This document shows positions 1 to 7,842 of a stretch of 23,834 bases of DNA, in pieces (position 1 is the stretch's first letter; the number at the start of each line of letters is the position of its first letter). The position numbers were made by a program, and so were the translations under genes. Origin of the DNA: an uncultured beta proteobacterium (GTDB lineage Bacteria > Pseudomonadota > Gammaproteobacteria > Burkholderiales > Burkholderiaceae); contig CAJARE010000182.1 of the NCBI GenBank assembly GCA_903944255.1, positions 1-23,834 of the forward strand, written 5' to 3'. The notes under the pieces are model-generated. The model was not told the origin of the DNA. It saw only the letters and a list, made by a program, of their open reading frames with translations, and did not search any database.

Positions 1-426
1 AACTGGCAAAGTAGCATGCACAATCACTTCATGCGTCTCGCTACCCAGTAATAATCCCTTAATACCAGTGCGCTTATGCGATGCCATCACAATGACATCG
101 GCTTTCGCTTTTTTTGCAGCATCCAAGATGCCAGCGGAAAGATCGGTATTAGAAACATGCAAGGATTTGGCCTTAATGCCTGACCCTAGCGCTTTGGCTG
201 CATTTTTGAACACATCCTCTGCATAAGCAGCACAAACCTTCTGATGATCCTTTTGAGAAACTCCATAACCCATGGTGCTATCGGAATACACCGTAGGCGG
301 AAGTGGATCGGAGACGTACACCAATGTCACTGCTGCTTTATCTGAGTTGGCAAGCTTCGCAACTTCCTTGAGGGCTTTTTTGCTTATATCTGAACCATCT
401 ACCGGTACTAATAAATGCTTAAACAT
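1..426 (-). CDS. Universal stress protein, UspA family (C-terminus cut by window edge)
   Basis: Translation from the ATG at 426 gives 142 codons that stay open to the left edge, so only the last few residues are missing. It starts MFKHLLVPVDGSD, the usual first strand and loop of a Usp domain, and has the late VIVMASHKRTGIKGLLLGSETHEVIVHA stretch split over the last strand and helix. A strong Shine-Dalgarno (GGGAG) lies six bases before the ATG. Family knowledge: these small cytoplasmic proteins accumulate under stress or growth arrest, and some bind ATP. The glycine loop G-x2-G-x9-G-S reads A-x2-K-x9-G-S here, so ATP binding is doubtful. It is transcribed away from the DUF2177/SulP pair. The family call is firm; the specific role is unknown. 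Confidence 0.9.
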   Translation of the reverse strand, partial: MFKHLLVPVDGSDISKKALKEVAKLANSDKAAVTLVYVSDPLPPTVYSDSTMGYGVSQKDHQKVCAAYAEDVFKNAAKALGSGIKAKSLHVSNTDLSAGILDAAKKAKADVIVMASHKRTGIKGLLLGSETHEVIVHATLPV

Positions 427-483
427 ATCTGACTCCCTTTAAATTGAACTGCTGATCTACTGATTACATCATAATACTTATTA

Positions 484-495
484 TTAATGCATTAA
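484..495. repeat. 12-bp perfect palindrome TTAATGCATTAA in a divergent promoter region
   Basis: A perfect self-complementary 12-mer lies between the stress protein gene and the DUF2177 gene, ending 20 bases before the DUF2177 ATG. A possible -10 element (CATAAT, 470-475) lies just upstream, which would put the palindrome at the start of the transcript. It could be an operator, but in AT-rich DNA it could also be chance. Confidence 0.35.
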
Positions 496-515
496 AGCTC
501 AAAAGGATAAATAAA

Positions 516-917
516 ATGATCAAGTATTTAACCATCTATCTTTCATTTCTGATTACGCTAGTAGTCATTGATTTAATCTGGCTCCTAGCTGTAGCCAAGA
601 ACCTTTACCAGCAAGAAATGGGCAGTCTGATGGCGACTGAACCCAAATTAATTGCTGGTCTTGCCTTTTATCTTCTATACGCCCTCGGAGTGACTATTTT
701 TGTGATTGTCCCAGCGCTCTCAAAACAATCATGGGTATATGCGGTGCAATATGGTGCATTGTTTGGGTTTTTTTGCTACATGACCTATGACCTCACCAAT
801 CTAGCTGTAGTTCGCGATTTCCCCACTCGGCTCGCTTTTATTGATATCGCCTGGGGAAGCGCTGTAACTTCAGTTACAGCTGGATTTACTTACTGGATTG
901 GAAGTCGCTTCTCCTAA
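516..917 (+). CDS. DUF2177 family integral membrane protein
   Basis: A 133-aa protein with four predicted membrane helices (about residues 4-27, 45-67, 75-92 and 106-128). It carries the YDLTNLA stretch (91-97) that is typical of DUF2177 proteins. The family has no established function. The ATG at 516 is supported by an AAAAGGA Shine-Dalgarno eight bases upstream. The gene is followed at once by a SulP transporter, and the stop codon TAA (915-917) forms part of an AAGGAG motif, so the two are probably cotranscribed. Possible roles such as helping the transporter are inference from position only. Confidence 0.85.
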   Translation: MIKYLTIYLSFLITLVVIDLIWLLAVAKNLYQQEMGSLMATEPKLIAGLAFYLLYALGVTIFVIVPALSKQSWVYAVQYGALFGFFCYMTYDLTNLAVVRDFPTRLAFIDIAWGSAVTSVTAGFTYWIGSRFS

Positions 918-939
918 GGAGCCCACATCAAATAACGGC

Positions 940-2568
940 ATGTTCTTTCACCCCATCATCCTTCGATCCTTCTCGGGCTATAACAAAACCTTATTTACCA
1001 AAGATGTATTGGCAGGATTAACCGTAGGTATCGTGGCGCTTCCATTGGCAATGGCATTTGCAATTGCAAGTGGACTAAAGCCTGAAGTTGGTATTTTCAC
1101 TGCCATTATTGCTGGCGGACTCATATCTCTTCTAGGAGGTAGTCGAGTTCAAATCGGTGGTCCTGCTGGCGCCTTTATTGTGATTGTGTACGGCATTGTC
1201 GAACGCTATGGGGTGCCCGATCTTTTGCTGGCAACTGCAATGTCTGGCGTCTTTCTATTCTTAATGGGTATTTTTCGTCTTGGCACCTTAGTACGTTTTA
1301 TCCCTATCGCAGTCATCATTGGCTTTACCAATGGTATTGCGCTGTTGATTGGCTTGTCGCAAATTAAGGATTTCTTTGGGCTCAATATTGAAAAAATGCC
1401 TGCGCAATTTTTTCCCGCCATCAAAATACTGTATCAATCTGCTGATACATTCAATCTGATTGCTCTGAGTGTTGCATGTGGCAGTCTTGCATTAATTATT
1501 GTATGGAAGTTGTCTTATAAGTACCTCGGTCACTTACGCCATATACCAGGTACCGTTGTTGCAATGGTAGCGGCAACAATTGCCACTACCTTCTTAGACT
1601 TACCGATTGAAACTATTGGCAGTCGCTTTGGCGGCATTCCCTCAGCACTTCCTCATTTTGAATGGGTCCCAATCGACTGGGGTCATGCTCAATACATGAT
1701 TGTTCCAGCCCTCACCCTTGCTTTACTCGGTGCAATAGAATCGCTGCTTTGCGCTCGCGTAGCGGATAGCTTGATACATGATCGCCATGATTCTAATCAA
1801 GAGCTCATGGCACAAGGTGTTGCCAATATGGTCACACCATTCTTTGGCGGCATGCCCGCATCAGGCACAATTGCCCGCACAGTGACCAATGTAGAAAGCG
1901 GTGCCAGTACACCGATTGCTGGCATAGTCCAAGTAATATCTCTATTGATCATTATTTTGTTTGCAGCCCCGCTCGCAAAAAATATTCCCTTGGCGGGTCT
2001 TGCCGCCATCTTGATGTATGTCGCGTGGAATATGGGTGAGTGGAAGAAATTTATCCACCTCAAACAGTTTCGCCTCCCTTATCGCATTACCATCTTGAGT
2101 GTTTTTATGCTTACGGTCATGATGGATCTGACTGTCGCCGTTGAAGTCGGCCTACTGCTAGCCTTCATTACTTTTATTTATAGAATTTCTAGTCTATCTC
2201 GTTGCGAAATTGCTACGACAAAGAATTTTCCGGCATTGGAAAATCAGCAAGGCTGCATTGATGCCTACCGCATTTATGGAGCAATCTTTTTTGGAGCAGT
2301 AAAACTTTTAGAAAAAATTGAAGAAAGCTTGCCATCCAAAACGTTGCTTCTAGACCTGAAGAACGTCATATACATCGATACTTCAGGAATGGACACGATT
2401 ATGGAACTGACGCACCTGTGTAAGAGGCGTAATATTCAATTGATCATCTGCGGACTTGATCATCAGCCACTTGGAATGGCTGAGCGCAGTGGATATTTAA
2501 AGATGCTCCCCAAGGACTGTTTTTGCCCTGATCTCTATAGCGGAATTGCAATAGCAACTAGTAAATAA
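940..2568 (+). CDS. SulP family anion transporter with C-terminal STAS domain
   Basis: A 542-aa inner-membrane protein counted from the ATG at 940. The N-terminal half has the SulP signature: GLTVGIVALPLAMAFAIASG (first helix) followed by GGPAGAFIVIV (third helix). A cytoplasmic STAS domain fills about residues 439-530 and includes the IDTSGMD loop near 479-485. SulP proteins move sulfate, bicarbonate or other anions, often with Na+ or H+; the substrate cannot be read from the sequence. Start choice: the frame is also open from a TTG at 898, which would add 14 residues inside the DUF2177 gene, but no ribosome site precedes it. The ATG at 940 has AAGGAG upstream, though at a long spacing of 18 bases. 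It ends seven bases before the convergent SafE-like gene. Confidence 0.9.
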   Translation: MFFHPIILRSFSGYNKTLFTKDVLAGLTVGIVALPLAMAFAIASGLKPEVGIFTAIIAGGLISLLGGSRVQIGGPAGAFIVIVYGIVERYGVPDLLLATAMSGVFLFLMGIFRLGTLVRFIPIAVIIGFTNGIALLIGLSQIKDFFGLNIEKMPAQFFPAIKILYQSADTFNLIALSVACGSLALIIVWKLSYKYLGHLRHIPGTVVAMVAATIATTFLDLPIETIGSRFGGIPSALPHFEWVPIDWGHAQYMIVPALTLALLGAIESLLCARVADSLIHDRHDSNQELMAQGVANMVTPFFGGMPASGTIARTVTNVESGASTPIAGIVQVISLLIIILFAAPLAKNIPLAGLAAILMYVAWNMGEWKKFIHLKQFRLPYRITILSVFMLTVMMDLTVAVEVGLLLAFITFIYRISSLSRCEIATTKNFPALENQQGCIDAYRIYGAIFFGAVKLLEKIEESLPSKTLLLDLKNVIYIDTSGMDTIMELTHLCKRRNIQLIICGLDHQPLGMAERSGYLKMLPKDCFCPDLYSGIAIATSK

Positions 2569-2575
2569 GCGCTAC

Positions 2576-3295
2576 TCAAGCAATACAAAAGCCGCCTTTT
2601 AATAAAGCCTCTGGCAAGACCCAGGCGCGATATAAACCAAAACCACCTGCGATAAGTAATAGTGAGGCGGCTAAGTATCTAACCCAAATGTATTGACCAA
2701 ACTGAGTGAATGCTGCAGAAAATTTAGAAATGAGCAACAGATTAGGTAAGGTTCCCAATCCAAACGCAATCATAAGAGCTGCCCCAGTCCAAACGTCACC
2801 AGATAAAAAAGCAAGGGGTAAGACGCTATAGACTAAACCACAGGGTACTAATCCCCACAGCATTCCACTAAACCAGCGAGATGGTCCGCTTGCCATGCTA
2901 CCCAAATATTTAGCCCAAACATTGGCAATTTTCGAGCTAAGCCATTTACCCCCTAATAGGCTTTGCGTGTTTCTCAATCGGAGCAGACGCATACCCATAA
3001 AGATCAATATGAAGGATGTCAGCGCAAATAGGGGTCTTTGAATCGGAATCCAATTTTGTTGCCAAACTAGCACTCCCACCCCTGCTGCTGCTGCACCCAA
3101 TACAGCATAAGTAGTCACTCGACCTAGATGCATGACTAGCTGTAGGTAAAAAAGCTCTGATTTAGGCCTTAAGCGGCTCACAGAAGCGCTAGGTTGCTCG
3201 ATGGCAGCCGCTATCCCTCCACACATTAAGGCACAGTGCCAGCTGCTCACTAGGGCGCCCAAAAAGACAGCCAGAAGTAGGCTAGTGGTTAACAT
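2576..3295 (-). CDS. SafE/TauE-like membrane protein of the DsbD_2 (cytochrome c biogenesis transmembrane) type
   Basis: A 239-aa protein with about six membrane helices. The first helix carries WHCALMCGG (H20, C21, C25), a pattern typical of the small SafE-like proteins found with cbb3 oxidase genes. HLGRVTTY (56-63) and PCGLVYS (151-157) are further family marks shared with the DsbD/CcdA fold. Databases often name such proteins sulfite exporters, but nothing here shows sulfite transport. Family knowledge, recalled: in Pseudomonas a homologue sits between ccoS and hemN/anr, so a role in oxidase assembly, metal handling or redox is plausible. Here it is divergent from fnr, 77 bases away. No convincing Shine-Dalgarno precedes the ATG at 3295. 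Confidence 0.82.
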   Translation of the reverse strand: MLTTSLLLAVFLGALVSSWHCALMCGGIAAAIEQPSASVSRLRPKSELFYLQLVMHLGRVTTYAVLGAAAAGVGVLVWQQNWIPIQRPLFALTSFILIFMGMRLLRLRNTQSLLGGKWLSSKIANVWAKYLGSMASGPSRWFSGMLWGLVPCGLVYSVLPLAFLSGDVWTGAALMIAFGLGTLPNLLLISKFSAAFTQFGQYIWVRYLAASLLLIAGGFGLYRAWVLPEALLKGGFCIA

Positions 3296-3372
3296 TGAGC
3301 CAATAAACGCAAGGGTAAAAAAGCAATTTCTTCACCTTTATAGAATAAACTGTCTAGCAAAGAAACCTCAAG

Positions 3373-4143
3373 ATGAATTACACACCTACCGACTCCCCAA
3401 CCAGCAAATGCTCTGTGTGCGTCTTAGGTCAGTTTTGCCTTCCGGTTGGACTCAGTAGTAGTGATATCAGCAAAGTAGACACTCTCATTAAAGAACGTGT
3501 TCATCTACAAAAAGGTGAAAACTTATATCGCCATGGAGACCCATTAAGTTCGGTCTATAGCGTTCGCTTTGGCACCCTTAAAACAGAGTACTGCCTCCAA
3601 GACGGACGTCAGCAAGTCATTGGCTTTCATCTTCCTGGAGAAATATTAGGTTTGGATGGGATTGGCGAAGGTCATTATCAATCTGACGCAATTGCTCTAG
3701 AGGAAAGTGAAGTGTGCATTATTCGTTATGATGCATTTGAGGATTTAGCACGTCAAATACCGGCATTACAAAATCAATTTCATAAGATCATGAGCCGAGA
3801 GCTGACTCAAGATCAACGTCATCTGCTCTCCCTGGGCACCATGCGTGCAGAAGAGAGATTGGCTTCATTCTTGCTCAACCTATCGCAACGCCTTGCTGCC
3901 CGAGGCTATCTCAATAATGAATTTGATTTAAAAATGAGTCGTGTAGAAATTGGCAGCTATTTGGGAATGCAAATCGAAACTGTTAGCCGTATGTTGTCAC
4001 GCTTCGCAGAGTCGGGGCTGATTCAAATTAAACAACGCCACATTAAGCTCATTGATATGAATGGCTTATATGAACTCGCAGGCATTCCTAACCCCGATAT
4101 CAATGCCTGTGTTACTGCGGATGCTCCTGTAAAGCTGGTTTAA
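3373..4143 (+). CDS. fnr: FNR-type oxygen-sensing transcriptional regulator
   Basis: A 256-aa Crp/Fnr family regulator. The N-terminus has C13-x2-C16-x5-C22 and a fourth cysteine, C115, lies in the effector domain. These match the four ligands of the oxygen-labile [4Fe-4S] cluster in E. coli FNR (C20, C23, C29, C122). A cyclic-nucleotide-like beta barrel spans about 30-130, a dimer helix about 135-155, and the helix-turn-helix is near 188-213. Its recognition helix has ETVSR (202-206), the E-x2-S-R set that reads TTGAT half sites. It should therefore be active without oxygen and bind TTGAT-N4-ATCAA; such a site lies upstream of ccoN in this window. No FNR box was seen in its own 77-base upstream gap. 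Its stop overlaps the stop of the convergent cco operon. Confidence 0.95.
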   Translation: MNYTPTDSPTSKCSVCVLGQFCLPVGLSSSDISKVDTLIKERVHLQKGENLYRHGDPLSSVYSVRFGTLKTEYCLQDGRQQVIGFHLPGEILGLDGIGEGHYQSDAIALEESEVCIIRYDAFEDLARQIPALQNQFHKIMSRELTQDQRHLLSLGTMRAEERLASFLLNLSQRLAARGYLNNEFDLKMSRVEIGSYLGMQIETVSRMLSRFAESGLIQIKQRHIKLIDMNGLYELAGIPNPDINACVTADAPVKLV

Positions 4144-4400
4144 ATCAAGCCGCGGTCAACGTCCTTTTCTCCCTTTGATTCAATGCCTGGAAGAATATAA
4201 GCAGTTAAGGCGCTAGATACGGCACAGAAGGTCCAAATTACAAAAAATCCAATGGTGTAAATGCCCTCATCAGAGAGCTCAGGATGATGCCCAAAAAATA
4301 ACAAGTCTTGAGGGTGCAGGAGTGTAAAGAGCAAGCCTTCAGCCAGACCAGCCACTAAAAAAGATGGCCACAAGATCCAAATCAGTAAGTGGTATTTCAT
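4140..4400 (-). CDS. Small conserved-looking two-helix membrane protein at the end of the cco operon
   Basis: An 86-aa protein of unknown function. It has two hydrophobic helices (about 5-28 and 47-70), joined by a loop rich in histidine and acidic residues (H29, H38, H39, E41, D44). E21 lies within the first helix. The tail (74-86) is short and charged. Its ATG overlaps the ccoH stop by four bases (ATGA), so it is very likely translated with ccoH and belongs to the oxidase operon. Small proteins of similar shape occur beside cbb3 genes in Burkholderiales as I recall them, but I know of no assigned role. A cbb3 subunit or assembly factor is inference from position. Its last codons overlap the end of fnr on the other strand. 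Confidence 0.78.
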   Translation of the reverse strand: MKYHLLIWILWPSFLVAGLAEGLLFTLLHPQDLLFFGHHPELSDEGIYTIGFFVIWTFCAVSSALTAYILPGIESKGEKDVDRGLI

Positions 4401-4585
4401 TTACTGACCTGCTCTACTTTCAAGCCCTGCTTTACAAGCCCATCGCGTAATGGCTTATCTGCATAAAGATTGACTGCTAAATAAATCGTGATAATGCAAG
4501 CAATCATCGCGACAGCTGGCCCACTGATGAGTAACCAGGGCCACAACTGCTTCCACCAGGGCTTCATCGTTTCTTGTTCTGTCAT
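4397..4585 (-). CDS. ccoH: CcoH/FixH-type cbb3 oxidase assembly protein, short form
   Basis: A 62-aa single-pass membrane protein. PWWKQLWPWLLISGPAVAMIACIITIYLAV is the FixH membrane segment with its WPW-LISGP lead, followed by a DGLVKQGLKVEQ tail like the D-x-YYKQGL-x-IN motif of FixH proteins. It lacks the roughly 100-residue periplasmic domain of rhizobial and Pseudomonas FixH. CcoH is known to stay bound to CcoN and CcoP during assembly of the oxidase. Start: TTG at 4606 and ATGs at 4600 and 4591 are also in frame, but the ATG at 4585 has AAAGGA five bases upstream and fits best. It follows ccoG by 29 bases and overlaps the next gene by four. Confidence 0.85.
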   Translation of the reverse strand: MTEQETMKPWWKQLWPWLLISGPAVAMIACIITIYLAVNLYADKPLRDGLVKQGLKVEQVSK

Positions 4586-4614
4586 ATGCATCCTTTCCAT
4601 CTTCAATAACTTAC

Positions 4615-6072
4615 TTAACGGGGAATAATAAAACTTGATTTTTCATCACGGACTCTAGTAATACTTTGATTACCAACTATTTCTTGTGCGGTCACACCAA
4701 AATAAATGGGGTAATTACCAGGACTATTTTGGCCAATCGTAGTACTGACTTTAAGGGGCAGCAATTGATTACTTGCAGGGCCAACATCAATTGCAGTAAT
4801 TTCTTTTCCTTGGGAATTCAGAATTTTCAAATTATCGAGGCCAGTCGCTCTTACCTGGACCACCATCGAGTGCTCTGAGGCATTCATAATCTGTATGCGA
4901 TAAATATTCTCAATTCGAATGCCCTCAACTTCACGTGCTAAGGCACCGCGATCGCGCATGACATCAACTCTTAATGGATTTCGAGTAAGCAATGAAATCA
5001 TAAATGCAGATGCTAAAACGGTAATGAAAGCGGTATAGATCAGAACTCTTGGACGCAGGATATGTCGAATGGCACTTTGATTGGACTCTTGATCCTCAAT
5101 GGCACGTTCAGTTGTATAACGAATTAATCCCTTTGGATAATCCACTTTTTCCATGACCTGATTACAGGCATCAATACAAGCACCGCATCCAATGCACATA
5201 TATTGCAGACCATCACGTATATCAATTCCCGTAGGGCAGACCTGTACACAAATACTGCAGTCAACGCAGTCACCCAAACCAAGTGCCCCATGATCTGCCG
5301 ACTTGCTACGGCTTCCTCTTGGTTCACCGCGAACTTTGTCATAAGTCACTAAGAAAGTATCTTTATCTACCATCACACTTTGAAAGCGTGCATAAGGACA
5401 CATATATTTACAGACTTGCTCACGTAAAAAGCCAGCATTACCCCAAGTTGCAAAGCTATAAAAACATAACCAAAAGGTCTGCCAAGGACCTAATGACAAA
5501 TGCACAATAGCTGAACCTAAAGTTTCAATTGGCGTGAAATAGCCAATAAACGTAAATCCTGTCCAGAATGCAACTAGCAGCCATAGGAAGTGTTTAAATA
5601 CTTTAAGGCGTAACTTCCGGATGTTCCAAGGCCACTCTTCGCCATCTAAACGAATTCTTGCAAAACGATCGCCCTCAACTTTACGTTCTATCCACATAAA
5701 GATTTCGGTATAGACTGTTTGAGGACAAGCATAGCCACAAAATAAACGTCCAGCGACTGCGGTAAAAAGGAATAAAGCAAGTGCAGAAAGGATCAGTAAG
5801 AGCGTAAGATAAATGACATCCTGCGGCCACAGAACTAGGCCGAAGATATAAAACTTACGCTGGATCAAATCAAATAGGACTGCTTGACGATCATTCCAGC
5901 TGAGCCATGGCAAGCCATAGAATAGTAGCTGGGTTGCAAATATCAGAATGAGGCGCCAGCGTGCAAAGAGTCCCGATACTGAGCGCGGATAAATTTTGCG
6001 CCGAACCTCATAAAGAGATTCTTCAATCACTTCTATAGGAATGGGCTTTCCACCCAGCGTATTACTTGGCAC
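4615..6072 (-). CDS. ccoG: Cytochrome c oxidase accessory protein CcoG (RdxA/FixG family)
   Basis: A 485-aa membrane iron-sulfur protein. Membrane helices lie near 37-57, 85-107, 161-181, 190-210 and 339-361. CGYACP (112-117) and CKYMCP (221-226) are the conserved paired motifs of this family. Two ferredoxin-type [4Fe-4S] motifs follow: CVDCSICVQVCP (269-280) and CIGCGACIDAC (293-303). An Ig-like FixG_C domain fills about 370-485. CcoG is known to act as a cupric reductase that feeds Cu(I) into CcoN assembly. The start is GTG at 6072, because no other start gives the conserved N-terminus and an AGG lies at a suitable distance in the overlap with the ccoP stop. It follows ccoP by three bases. 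Confidence 0.96.
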   Translation of the reverse strand: MPSNTLGGKPIPIEVIEESLYEVRRKIYPRSVSGLFARWRLILIFATQLLFYGLPWLSWNDRQAVLFDLIQRKFYIFGLVLWPQDVIYLTLLLILSALALFLFTAVAGRLFCGYACPQTVYTEIFMWIERKVEGDRFARIRLDGEEWPWNIRKLRLKVFKHFLWLLVAFWTGFTFIGYFTPIETLGSAIVHLSLGPWQTFWLCFYSFATWGNAGFLREQVCKYMCPYARFQSVMVDKDTFLVTYDKVRGEPRGSRSKSADHGALGLGDCVDCSICVQVCPTGIDIRDGLQYMCIGCGACIDACNQVMEKVDYPKGLIRYTTERAIEDQESNQSAIRHILRPRVLIYTAFITVLASAFMISLLTRNPLRVDVMRDRGALAREVEGIRIENIYRIQIMNASEHSMVVQVRATGLDNLKILNSQGKEITAIDVGPASNQLLPLKVSTTIGQNSPGNYPIYFGVTAQEIVGNQSITRVRDEKSSFIIPR

Positions 6073-6075
6073 TGC

Positions 6076-7002
6076 TTACCTAGTGGCTCCTGCTTGCTTA
6101 TTGTTTGATAAGCCCCAAACATAAGCTGTTAACAACTGAATCTTTTCAGGGCTCAGCACTTTGTCTTGAGCAGGCATCATTGCCATACGACCTTTAGTCA
6201 CCGTCTCAATAATAGCCGCCTCAGAACTACCATATAGCCAGGTCTTATCCGCTAAGTTAGGTGCTCCTAAAGCAATATTGCCCTTGCTATCAGATCCATG
6301 ACAAGCTACACAATTTGCCTTAAATACCTCAGCACCACGTGCTGTTTTTAAGTCATCAGCAGGCAAGCCTGACAAGCTACGAACATAGTTAGCAACATCG
6401 ATGATTTGTTTGCCATCTAACTGAGGAAACGGAGGCATCACACCAGCACGACCATTCACTATCGTTGTCTTGATATTTTCTGGGGAGCCACCATAGAGCC
6501 AATCACCATCGGTTAAGTTAGGAAAACCTTTAGCCCCGCCAGCATCAGAGCCATGGCATTGTGCACAGGAATTTAAGAATAAACGCTGCCCCATCTCACG
6601 CGCCTTAGGATCAGCAGCAATTTGCTCAATGTCCATCTTGACGTACTTAGCATAAACAGGCTTTAACTCGTCATTGGCAGTAGTCATTGACTGCATCAGG
6701 GCACTGTCAGTACTGTAGCCTAAGACTCCAGGATAGGATCCCAATCCTGGATAAAGCACTAAATACACTAAAGAAAAGATACATGAAATCAGAAACATCC
6801 ACATCCACCAACGTGGTAATGGATTATTTAACTCACGCAAATCCCCATCCCATACATGACCGGTATCAGCAACTTCGCCATCTGGCTTTAACTTAACCTT
6901 AACCTTTTGTTGTGAAAATAATAGCCAGATGCACCAAACAATACCAACCAATGTTACTAAGGTGATGTAGGTACTCCAACCGGCACCAAGAAAGTCACTC
7001 AT
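6076..7002 (-). CDS. ccoP: cbb3-type cytochrome c oxidase subunit III, diheme
   Basis: A 308-aa membrane-anchored diheme c-type cytochrome. Two helices (about 8-29 and 66-85) enclose a short cytoplasmic loop, and the rest is periplasmic. The heme c sites are CAQCH (146-150) and CVACH (231-235), with likely axial methionines M189 (GVMPPF) and M276 (MMPAQ). It takes electrons from soluble cytochrome c and passes them towards CcoO and CcoN. Hemes are attached by the Ccm system encoded at the right end of this window. The length is normal for the family. Its ATG overlaps the ccoQ stop as ATGA, and ccoG follows after three bases. Confidence 0.97.
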   Translation of the reverse strand: MSDFLGAGWSTYITLVTLVGIVWCIWLLFSQQKVKVKLKPDGEVADTGHVWDGDLRELNNPLPRWWMWMFLISCIFSLVYLVLYPGLGSYPGVLGYSTDSALMQSMTTANDELKPVYAKYVKMDIEQIAADPKAREMGQRLFLNSCAQCHGSDAGGAKGFPNLTDGDWLYGGSPENIKTTIVNGRAGVMPPFPQLDGKQIIDVANYVRSLSGLPADDLKTARGAEVFKANCVACHGSDSKGNIALGAPNLADKTWLYGSSEAAIIETVTKGRMAMMPAQDKVLSPEKIQLLTAYVWGLSNNKQAGATR

Positions 7003-7166
7003 GATTTATCCTTACTGAATTCATCGGGAAGATCGAACGGAAGTTCGGCAGATTCTTGATTAGCAGACTGTCTTTTTGTAGACCATGCCCACCACACAAT
7101 GCCTAAAAAAACTACCAAACCAAGGACGGTAGAGATTGCTGAAAGATAGGGGGCGATATTTTGCAT
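6999..7166 (-). CDS. ccoQ: cbb3-type oxidase small subunit CcoQ/FixQ
   Basis: Found by translating the gap between ccoO and ccoP: a 55-aa frame from the ATG at 7166, starting MQNIAPYLSAISTVLG. One membrane helix covers about residues 8-28 and ends in GIVWWAWSTKRQ, the VWWAW pattern usual for CcoQ. The acidic tail ELPFDLPDEF is also typical. CcoQ stabilises the assembled oxidase complex. It follows ccoO by 18 bases and its stop TGA (6999-7001) overlaps the ccoP ATG. No clear Shine-Dalgarno precedes it, so it may depend on translation of ccoO. Confidence 0.92.
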   Translation of the reverse strand: MQNIAPYLSAISTVLGLVVFLGIVWWAWSTKRQSANQESAELPFDLPDEFSKDKS

Positions 7167-7184
7167 ATTTTTTAATTGCTAGCA

Positions 7185-7832
7185 TTACTTAGCAATTACC
7201 TCGTCAACAATGATGTATCTACGATTCACTCCAAGGCCCTGTAAATAGGCAATTAAGGCATCTTCTTCGGTCTTGCCTTCCAATTCTTTAGGTGCATTTG
7301 CAATTTGTTCGTCGGTATAAGCCACACCTAAACGCTTCATTGCCAGCATATGAGAAGAAATGGTGTCCGCAGCAGCCGGCTTTTGCAAATAGGGATAAGC
7401 AGGCATATTAGATTCTGGTACGACATCGCGTGGATTACGTAAATGAATGCGATGCCAGTCATCTGAATAGCGACCACCCACTCTCGCTAAATCTGGTCCA
7501 GTACGTTTGCTACCCCAAAGGAAAGGGTGATCATATACAGACTCACCAGCTAAGGAGTAAGGGCCGTAACGCTCCACTTCTGAACGCAGTGTACGAATCT
7601 GTTGTGAATGACAGCCTAGGCAACCTTCCCGCTGATAGATATCACGACCCGCTAAGCGTAAGGCTGAGTATGGCGTTATGCCTGGACTAGGCTCGGTAGT
7701 AGAGTGCTGAAAGAATAAAGGAACGATCTGCACCAAGCCAGCAACTGAGATTGCTGCAATAGTCGCAATGATCAACCAACCAACATTACGCTCAAGCGTT
7801 TCATGGGAGAAAAATCGACGTTGTTCTGACAT
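7185..7832 (-). CDS. ccoO: cbb3-type cytochrome c oxidase subunit II, monoheme
   Basis: A 215-aa protein with one N-terminal membrane anchor (about 17-40) and a periplasmic cytochrome c domain. The heme c site is CLGCHSQQ (CLGCH at 71-75) and the axial methionine is probably in ESNMPAYPYL. It starts MSEQRRFFSHETLERNVG, the standard CcoO N-terminus with the H-E-x-LERN stretch. The frame stays open to 7883, but the ATG at 7832 has AAGGA seven bases upstream, and that site includes the ccoN stop codon. This points to reinitiation after ccoN. CcoO relays electrons from CcoP to the CcoN core. Confidence 0.97.
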   Translation of the reverse strand: MSEQRRFFSHETLERNVGWLIIATIAAISVAGLVQIVPLFFQHSTTEPSPGITPYSALRLAGRDIYQREGCLGCHSQQIRTLRSEVERYGPYSLAGESVYDHPFLWGSKRTGPDLARVGGRYSDDWHRIHLRNPRDVVPESNMPAYPYLQKPAAADTISSHMLAMKRLGVAYTDEQIANAPKELEGKTEEDALIAYLQGLGVNRRYIIVDEVIAK

Positions 7833-7842
7833 GTTCTTATCC

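Noticed and set aside
462..472. TGAT-N3-ATCA as a second FNR site near the stress protein gene
   Set aside because: The spacer is three bases, not four, and the outer bases do not match, so FNR binding is unlikely.
3296..3372. FNR autoregulation site between the SafE-like gene and fnr
   Set aside because: TTGAG near 3296 has no matching second half; no site close to TTGAT-N4-ATCAA was found.
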